From Nansenia antarctica (lineage: Eukaryota; Chordata; Actinopteri; Argentiniformes; Microstomatidae): a stretch of DNA of 64,000 bases. The stretch is taken from the NCBI GenBank assembly GCA_963989245.1, contig OZ022339.1, positions 42,053,434 through 42,117,433 of the forward strand, written 5' to 3'. A program made the translations under genes and the position numbers. The notes beneath the pieces are model-generated. The model saw only the letters and a program-made list of their open reading frames with translations, had not been told where the DNA came from and ran no database searches. Shown here piece after piece: positions 58,236-64,000 of the stretch; position 1 is the stretch's first letter, and every line of letters begins with the position of its first letter.

Positions 58236-58468
58236 CATGACGGCAATGCAAGTTGAGACAATTAATTCTTTTTTTTTTTACACTCTTTTCTTTATCTATC
58301 TATCACACTTTCAAAATATCAAGTTATCTATCACACAATCAAACTATCTATCGGTTTGCTGTCGCCCCCTGCCTGTATCCTCCTATACTGCCTATTTAGC
58401 TCCCTTAGTTAGATAACCAGCCCTTTCCTAAAGTATACAGTCCTTTTCAGCTACTCCCTGGTTACAAT

Positions 58469-58486
58469 TGGTCCTTCGAGCCGGAT
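58469..58486 (+). other. Primer binding site, downstream unit
   Basis: TTGGTCCTTCGAGCCGG 2 bp after the end of the middle LTR, identical to the upstream site. Confidence 0.8.
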
Positions 58487-58504
58487 TGGTAGTGTAGTGA
58501 TAGC

Positions 58505-61500
58505 ATGGCTGAGCACAGCCAACCAGACCAGACAGTTACCCCCCCTTCTCCGCCCCCTGAGCCAGAGCCACGACCACAGAGAGTCCCGCGGTTGCCTCCG
58601 AGGTTACAGGAGTATGAGCTTGAGCTCGAAAGCTCACTGAGTGATAGCGAGGAGCGCACTCCACGGGATACAGTGGTCGGAGAGGCCGAGGAGTCCGCCG
58701 GCGCGCGGGTGGCTAGCACTGAGACAGCCCTCAACGAGCACCAGCCTGAGGATGAGATGGCAGAACCGCAGGGTTTTGCCGTGGAAACGGAAGAACAGGA
58801 AGGAGAGGCCCGGTCCGACAGCGCCTGCGGGCGGAAGAGGGAGGGCCTCAGCCTTAACGATCTGCCTCCCAGTACGGCGCGCTCGAGACCTAGCTCCTGC
58901 CGCTCAGTGGCTTCCTACCGGTCCAGGGCTTCCGTGGGCAGTTCTGCCTCTGGGGCGGATAGCCTGCACTCCAGAGGGAGTGGTGCCGCGCTGTCCGAAT
59001 GTATGCGCCAACAGGCCGAGATGGCGTTAGAGCGGGAGCGCCAACAGGCCGAGGTGACGTTAGAGCGAGAACGCCTCCAGTTCGAGCGTGAACGAGAGAG
59101 GGAACGCATCCATTTCGAGCGTGAACGCCTCCAGATGGGGACGGCGGAGAGACAGCGCCAGGAGGCGCTAGAACGCGAACGCCTCCAGATGGACGGAGCG
59201 GAACGCGTGGCCAGCCTCCAGCGCCAGGAGGCGCTAGAACGCGAACGCCTCCAGATGGACGGAGCGGAACGCGTGGCCAGCCTCCAGCGCCAGGAGGCGC
59301 TAGAACGTGAACACTTCCAGATGGAGCGCGACCGCCTCCAGACGGAGAGGCAGATGAACGGAGCGGAACGTGCGGCGGAGAGACAGCGCCAGGAGGCGTT
59401 AGAGAGGGAACGCATCCAGTACGAGCGCGAGCGCCTCCAGATGGAGGGGGCGGAACGCGCGGCGGAGAGGCAGATGGCGAGAGAGCAACTGCACGCAGAG
59501 AAGATGGAGGAAATGATGCAGACCATGCGCGACGTGTGCATCAGCAGAACTCCGTCGGCCTGTAGCTCCAGAGTATCATCCGCACGGCCCTCTCGAGTGC
59601 CATCTCCTGAACTCCCCGCCGATGGCTCCATGAACCCCGCCAGGACTGTCCAACTACAGGCCCAGCTGACCACCTGGAAGGAAGAGGACCAGGGACCCGA
59701 CCGCTACGCGGCCCAGAGGGAGCCAGCGTCGCTGCCCGGGAGGGGAGTCATCCCCCAAGAGCGTAGCACACCCCTAGGTCCTCCAGTGCACCAAAATGCA
59801 TGCAGGCCGGACACCCAGACCGTCACTCCAGCACCGATGATCCACTACAGGATGTTCCCCCAGGTGGAGGGACCCAAGTTCCCCTTCTTCAAGGACGAGG
59901 ACAGGAGCCAGTATGTGGAGCTACGCATCTGCCTAGACACGCTCTTGGACAACTCCTGCTCAGAGTCCTACAAATATGCGATTCTCCTTCAGCATGTGAG
60001 GAACCCCAGAGCCCACAACATGGTACTGGCCCATGCCTCCGCACCGACACCTTACACCAGAGCGCTCGCTGACTTGGATGCCCGCTACGGTCGTCCCTGG
60101 AACCACGCCCTTGCTGAACTGCAAGCCCTCGAACAGCAGGCCCCCATCAAGGATGACCGGGCGCTGGATGACTTCGCGCTCCGCGTGCACACCTTGGTTG
60201 GGATGCTGAAGACGCAGGGCCCAGCTGGCGCCAGCGAGATCAACAGCACCTCCAACGTAGAGCGGCTGCTCCGCAAGATCCCACGCTTCCGGCAGGAGAG
60301 GTTCCGGCGACAGCAGCGCGTTCGTAACCCCGAGAAGTTGGGTCTGAGCATGGCTGCCTTCGCGGAGTTCCTACTGGAGGAAGTGCATGACACCAACGTA
60401 GACGCCATGGGTTACGCTGAGCCGAAGAAGGAGAGGGAGAAGGGAGACCGCTGGGACGGGCCGAGCTCGAACAGAGGACGCCCAGTAGGAGTGCTGCACA
60501 CGGAGGAGGAGCCTCGGAGAGAGAGGACCACCCGACCTGAGGGAAAGGATTCCTCTCAACCCCCTCCAAAGGGACGGAGAGGTCCACCGCCATGTCCGTA
60601 CTGCACCAGCGAGCACTGGCTCAATGAGTGCAGTGACTTCAACAACCTGAGTACCGAGGCCAAGCAGAGGTGGCTCGAGAAGAACCAGAGGTGCTGGAAC
60701 TGTGGGCGCGACCATCTGGCGAAGAACTGCACCTTGAGGAGGAAGTGCAACCGCTGTGAGGAGGTCCACCTCCACATCCTACACGAGGTCTCCCTCGCCA
60801 GGTCCACGGAGGGCAACAGAAGCCCTAGGTCCGGTCGCGCACCGGAAGAGGAAACCCCTGTCTACTACCTAGACTCGCCACAGAGCAGCGGCTCCAAGGT
60901 TCTACTGAAGGTGGTGAAGGTCCGACTTCACCACAACAACGCTGTGTACGACACGTACGCCGTTCTAGACGACGGGTCGGAACGGACCATCCTTCTCCAG
61001 GGGGCAGTGCGCCAGTTGGGGCTCCAAGGGACTGCGGAGAAGCTGACTCTGCGCACGATACGTCGCGACCTTAAAGAGGTCACCGGGGCGAGAATCAACT
61101 TCTCTATCTCCCCGGCGGGGCGGCCGTCGGATAGACATCGGCTTCAGAATGTCTTCACCGCCGACCAGCTAGCGCTCTCCCGCTACGACTACCCCCTGGA
61201 GAGGTTACGCGCAAGATATCCCCACCTACGGGGAGTAGACCTACATCCGATAGAAGGAGCGGAGCCAACCCTTCTCATCGGCTCGGACAACGCTGAACTG
61301 ATCGTGTCGCTCCGTCCTCCGCTGAGAGGACCACGAGGCTGCCCGATGGCTGTTAAGACTGCGCTTGGGTGGGCCCTCCAAGGCGCTACCGAGTGGAGAG
61401 AGAGGGACGGGAGAGCTACGTCATCCCTCCATGTCCGAACCGAAGAAGCAAACCAACCAACCGGACCGCCTGGAGTGGAATCTATTGCTGCCAGTGCACC

Positions 61501-62398
61501 TGGAACAGTTAGTACCACAAATGGTTCACCACAGGATGACCAACCGAAGAAGAAGTCTCTGTGGACAGAGCATAAGTCTCTGGATGGGAAGCCTTACTAC
61601 TACAACTCCCAGACTAAGGAGTCCCGGTGGTGGCGCTACCGTGCCATGGCGGCAACAGCTGTTGCCGAGGAACACCTGCAGGTGGCCATGCACCCTCACG
61701 TGGCCGAGGTCAGCATTGACGCACCCGTCAACTCCGTCAAGTACACGTCAGCCATGAAAGTCTCAGCCAGTATGGTAGACGCCTCCAAGGAGGAAAGGCC
61801 GAAGTTGGCGAAGAAGAGAGTAAAGTGGAACCCAGAAGAGGAGGCCAAGCAGGCCTTCAAAGAGCTTCTGGAGGAGGATGGTGGTTCATCCGACGCGTCA
61901 TGGGAGCAAACCCTGAGGATGATCATCAACGACCCACGCTACAGCGCCCTGCCCAAGCTGAGTGAGAAGAAGCAAGCGTTTAAGGCCTACCAGGCTAAGA
62001 AGGAGAAGGAACAAGCCAAGCAGCTCAGGAAGAGGAACTGGGAGGCGCTGAAGAGCATTCTGGACAACATGGCCAACGTCACCTACCGCACCACCTGGTC
62101 CGAGGCCCAGCAGTACCTGCTGGACGACCCCTACTTCGTTGCGTACGAGGAGCTGGAGAACATGGATAAGGAAGACGCTCTGCTCTGCTTCGAGGAGCAC
62201 ATCCGCGCCCTGGAGAAGGAGGAGAAGCAGAAGACTCTGCTGAGGGAGAGAAACAACTTGTCCGAAGGTGCCATGGTACTGGACCACGACCAGTCCCTTC
62301 CACGCGCCGCCTGGCAGACAGGCAGAGTGGTCGACACTATCACCTCCTACTTCGCGCTGCTGGAGCAGCCTAGCCAGTGTGCCTTCTTAGTTAACTGA
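58505..62398 (+). CDS. BEL/Pao Gag-protease fused to a captured PRPF40-like WW/FF segment
   Basis: One open frame of 1297 codons. Residues 1-165: acidic, Pro/Ser-rich, probably disordered. 167-350: Glu/Arg-rich coiled coil with a 22-residue unit repeated twice. About 450-600: capsid-like region of BEL/Pao Gag (DUF1759-like; FPFFKDEDRSQYVELR, then ALADLDARYGRPW). 697-743: two Cys-rich knuckles, the second CWNCGRDHLAKNC. 820-825: VLDDGS, the protease catalytic Asp. From about 1018 the frame changes character: LWTEHKSLDGKPYYYNSQ is a WW domain, then WNPEEEAKQAFKELLEEDGG, ASWEQTLRMIINDPRYSALP and KQLRKRNWEALKSILDNM are FF-domain text of the splicing factor PRPF40. After about 1250, LPRAAWQTGRVVDT resembles the DUF5641 end of BEL pol. 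RT, RNase H and integrase core are absent, so mobility would need enzymes in trans. The start is the first ATG after the primer site. Confidence 0.93.
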   Translation: MAEHSQPDQTVTPPSPPPEPEPRPQRVPRLPPRLQEYELELESSLSDSEERTPRDTVVGEAEESAGARVASTETALNEHQPEDEMAEPQGFAVETEEQEGEARSDSACGRKREGLSLNDLPPSTARSRPSSCRSVASYRSRASVGSSASGADSLHSRGSGAALSECMRQQAEMALERERQQAEVTLERERLQFERERERERIHFERERLQMGTAERQRQEALERERLQMDGAERVASLQRQEALERERLQMDGAERVASLQRQEALEREHFQMERDRLQTERQMNGAERAAERQRQEALERERIQYERERLQMEGAERAAERQMAREQLHAEKMEEMMQTMRDVCISRTPSACSSRVSSARPSRVPSPELPADGSMNPARTVQLQAQLTTWKEEDQGPDRYAAQREPASLPGRGVIPQERSTPLGPPVHQNACRPDTQTVTPAPMIHYRMFPQVEGPKFPFFKDEDRSQYVELRICLDTLLDNSCSESYKYAILLQHVRNPRAHNMVLAHASAPTPYTRALADLDARYGRPWNHALAELQALEQQAPIKDDRALDDFALRVHTLVGMLKTQGPAGASEINSTSNVERLLRKIPRFRQERFRRQQRVRNPEKLGLSMAAFAEFLLEEVHDTNVDAMGYAEPKKEREKGDRWDGPSSNRGRPVGVLHTEEEPRRERTTRPEGKDSSQPPPKGRRGPPPCPYCTSEHWLNECSDFNNLSTEAKQRWLEKNQRCWNCGRDHLAKNCTLRRKCNRCEEVHLHILHEVSLARSTEGNRSPRSGRAPEEETPVYYLDSPQSSGSKVLLKVVKVRLHHNNAVYDTYAVLDDGSERTILLQGAVRQLGLQGTAEKLTLRTIRRDLKEVTGARINFSISPAGRPSDRHRLQNVFTADQLALSRYDYPLERLRARYPHLRGVDLHPIEGAEPTLLIGSDNAELIVSLRPPLRGPRGCPMAVKTALGWALQGATEWRERDGRATSSLHVRTEEANQPTGPPGVESIAASAPGTVSTTNGSPQDDQPKKKSLWTEHKSLDGKPYYYNSQTKESRWWRYRAMAATAVAEEHLQVAMHPHVAEVSIDAPVNSVKYTSAMKVSASMVDASKEERPKLAKKRVKWNPEEEAKQAFKELLEEDGGSSDASWEQTLRMIINDPRYSALPKLSEKKQAFKAYQAKKEKEQAKQLRKRNWEALKSILDNMANVTYRTTWSEAQQYLLDDPYFVAYEELENMDKEDALLCFEEHIRALEKEEKQKTLLRERNNLSEGAMVLDHDQSLPRAAWQTGRVVDTITSYFALLEQPSQCAFLVN
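61556..62251 (+). other. Captured host segment: PRPF40-like WW and FF domains
   Basis: Host PRPF40 proteins bind the branch-point protein through WW domains and Pol II or spliceosome partners through FF repeats. Here residues 1018-1250 of the fusion hold one WW domain (Trp1020, the YYY core, second Trp after KESR), a linker, an FF domain starting near Trp1108, and a further FF domain starting near KKEKEQAKQLRKRNW (about 1165-1240). The family normally has two WW domains and more FF domains; the second FF appears to be skipped between QAFKAYQ and AKKEKEQ. The segment is continuous without introns, whereas vertebrate PRPF40 genes have many, so an mRNA source is likely. The same segment is at 55603-56298 in the upstream copy. 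Confidence 0.88.
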
Positions 62399-62408
62399 AA
62401 CCGAGGGT

Positions 62409-62421
62409 TTCATGGGGCGGC
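62409..62421 (+). other. Polypurine tract region
   Basis: TTCATGGGGCGGC lies directly before the right LTR, and the same text precedes the middle LTR at 56456-56468. It is the expected plus-strand priming site, though short and interrupted by pyrimidines. Confidence 0.55.
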
Positions 62422-64000
62422 TGTTGTGAAGGCCCACAGTTTAGTGCCAGTTTAGTTTCCCCAAACCAGCCCTATTTTTGCCCCTAGTATTTCCTTTGTT
62501 ATTTTCTATACAATTATATACGTTTCGTGAAGTATATGTATTATTCTTGTAATGTTTTATGCATATGTTTGATGACGTAGTATCCGGGGTGTGTCTGTGA
62601 CCCGGATGCTACGTTCGGTGGTGGTATATAAGAGACGGAAGGGCGGAGTCAGTCAGTGTGTGGTGAGCAGCAGAACGAGAGAGAAGCAGTACGAGAGAGA
62701 ATAACGAGAAGCCGATCCAAGAGGGCGGATTCAGCAGCGCGCACCCCGTGCAGCAACTGAAGACGCCAGGAAAGCGATCATCGAGTGTACCACGGTAGCC
62801 CGTTTTAGTTGTGTTCGACGTTGGACCAAGCGGGACGCCGGCTGGACATTAATCGTCGCCTCCACGAGCAAACACAGACTCCAGCGGAGCTTCAACGCGG
62901 ACCACTTCATCGACGCACATGCCAGTCAACCAGGCCTCAACGCGCACCACGCCACTGGACTATAAGCCTGTTCAGGCCAGAGACTGTCAGTGAGTGATTG
63001 AGAGTGTGTGTGGCCGGCCGGGTGGGAATGTATATATGGGGATGTATACAACCGTCGTGTAATAAATGTGTTGTTCATCTGTAATACCGTGTGTTAGTTG
63101 TTTGTAGCTTCAATGCTAATGCTAGTTGTTTGTAGCTTCAATGCTAATGCTAGTTGTTTGTAGCGCTAATGCTAATGCTAGTTGTTTGTAGCGCTAATGC
63201 TAATGCTAGTTGTTTGAAGGCTAATGCTAATGCTAGTTCCCTTGCTAATGCTAACGACATTAACTGCCAGTCTAACGGTTTGCTGTCGCCCCCTGCCTGT
63301 ATCCTCCTATACTGCCTATTTAGCTCCCTTAGTTAGATAACCAGCCCTTTCCTAAAGTATACAGTCCTTTTCAGCTACTCCCTGGGGTCCGTTTCACTAA
63401 AGGTGGCTTAATATAGCGGCGCTATAATTAAATGCGGCGCTCAGGGACCTCGAGATTGGTATTCAAGCCTCAGGTGATTCCTCGAATGAGGATCAGCCTT
63501 GTGTCATCAGTGTTCACAGAAGACAGGCTTACAAATCTTCGATATGGGCGCGTGCACGCAGACATAAAAAGCCCTGAAGTGTCGATCTGTCGAAATGAAG
63601 ATACTCCACTCTGCAGGGGTACTACATTTGCGCAGCATGCCGAATTATTGATTTTTATGAAAACTGAAAAATAAGATGTAAAATAGTGCAATACTGCCGC
63701 AATTAACAAGGCGAGGGAAATGGTTTGGCAAGAAATTGCTGACCGATTAAATGCGTAGGTCATACTAGCCCCAGTTATTGTTATATGTTCATATTTTAAT
63801 AAATGAATATTACTACTGTGGTGATATCCGCAGCAGGCTACAAACCATCATATCGCCACAATGGCCTAGTGGTATTGACTGCTGCCATAGGATTTATTCG
63901 TCATTTTATATCAGTGGTTCGAATCCCTCTACAGACGCACTTTTTACTGCATTTCGTTGTCTGAATCTAATCTAAAATCTCATCTAAAAAAGTATTGTAG
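62422..64000 (+). repeat. BEL/Pao right LTR, running off the window
   Basis: Offset of exactly 5953 bp from the middle LTR. It contains the same TATA box (62625-62632), the GCTAATGCTAG repeats and, after CTACTCCCTGG (ending 63385), the same foreign insertion including the plus-strand tRNA-like sequence (63853-63945). The window ends before the insertion does. Confidence 0.93.

Larger units (their letters stand above)
57433..58351. other. 919-bp insertion in the LTR
   Basis: Starts GGTCCGTTTCACTAAAGG and ends in a TATCTATCA-rich tract. No inverted termini are visible. It contains two convergent tRNA-like sequences (57900-57992, plus; 58139-58235, minus). Frames at 57479-57721 and 57517-57810 have no known domain. 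The same sequence is in the right LTR from 63386 to the window end. Confidence 0.85.
56469..58466 (+). repeat. BEL/Pao middle LTR, 1998 bp, with insertion
   Basis: Same start (TGTTGTGAAGG), TATA box (56672-56679) and AATAAA as the left LTR, but 1029 bp longer. After CTACTCCCTGG (ending 57432) a 919-bp foreign stretch (57433-58351) follows, then the last 110 bp of LTR text before CCTGG (57323-57432) are repeated (58352-58461), then the normal end TTACA. It serves as 3' LTR of the upstream unit and 5' LTR of the downstream unit. Confidence 0.93.

Noticed and set aside
55603..62251. Ordinary PRPF40 host gene or processed pseudogene
   Set aside because: The segment is in frame with Gag-protease, is followed by a pol-like end, polypurine region and LTR, and is repeated in both units; an independent processed copy would have a poly-A tail and target duplications.

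Overview
The window looks like repeat-rich, non-genic DNA from a bony fish, most likely a teleost. The evidence is the repeat mixture: Tc1-like transposons with typical fish terminal repeats, hAT and Harbinger non-autonomous elements, piggyBac ends, L1, L2 and CR1/Rex1-like LINE pieces, tRNA- and 5S-derived SINEs, long (CA)n tracts and a BEL/Pao LTR retrotransposon. The species cannot be fixed by eye. I see no intact, intron-bearing host protein gene; most of the window could be intergenic or intronic.

Layout. 1-9983: sparse old repeats, including an L2-like fragment, a fold-back element with a telomere-like spacer, an L1 ORF2 relic, a piggyBac end and a TIR-bounded element at 8326-9263. 9988-15460: a piggyBac element with matching ends on TTAA sites, whose transposase relic is split by a minisatellite array of about 4.2 kb. 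15465-20873: a SINE, a Tc1-like relic and unassigned DNA. 20874-24839: a nest of four elements (TIR element, Tc1, LINE, Harbinger). 24925-26760: a LINE relic, a second Harbinger copy and an interspersed repeat. 27778-34940: a Tc1, a hAT with an 8-bp target duplication, and another nest (Tc1, hAT, LINE). 34941-43254: few recognisable repeats. 43255-51525: L2 and CR1/Rex1-like LINEs, a CA-rich minisatellite, a 5S rRNA-derived element and a second fold-back element.

52396-64000 is the most striking part. It is a young BEL/Pao-type LTR retrotransposon in tandem form (LTR, internal, LTR, internal, LTR). The downstream internal region has one 1297-codon frame reading Gag, zinc knuckles and aspartic protease, then a segment clearly related to the host pre-mRNA splicing factor PRPF40 (a WW domain and FF domains), then a short remnant of the pol C-terminus. 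Reverse transcriptase, RNase H and the integrase core are missing, apparently replaced by the captured host sequence. The segment has no introns, so capture from an mRNA is likely, as in transduction of host genes by retroviruses. The upstream copy has lost 851 bp of gag. The middle and right LTRs share a 919-bp insertion with two convergent tRNA-like sequences, flanked by a 110-bp duplication of LTR sequence.

All assignments come from reading the sequence and remembered family features. No database search was run.
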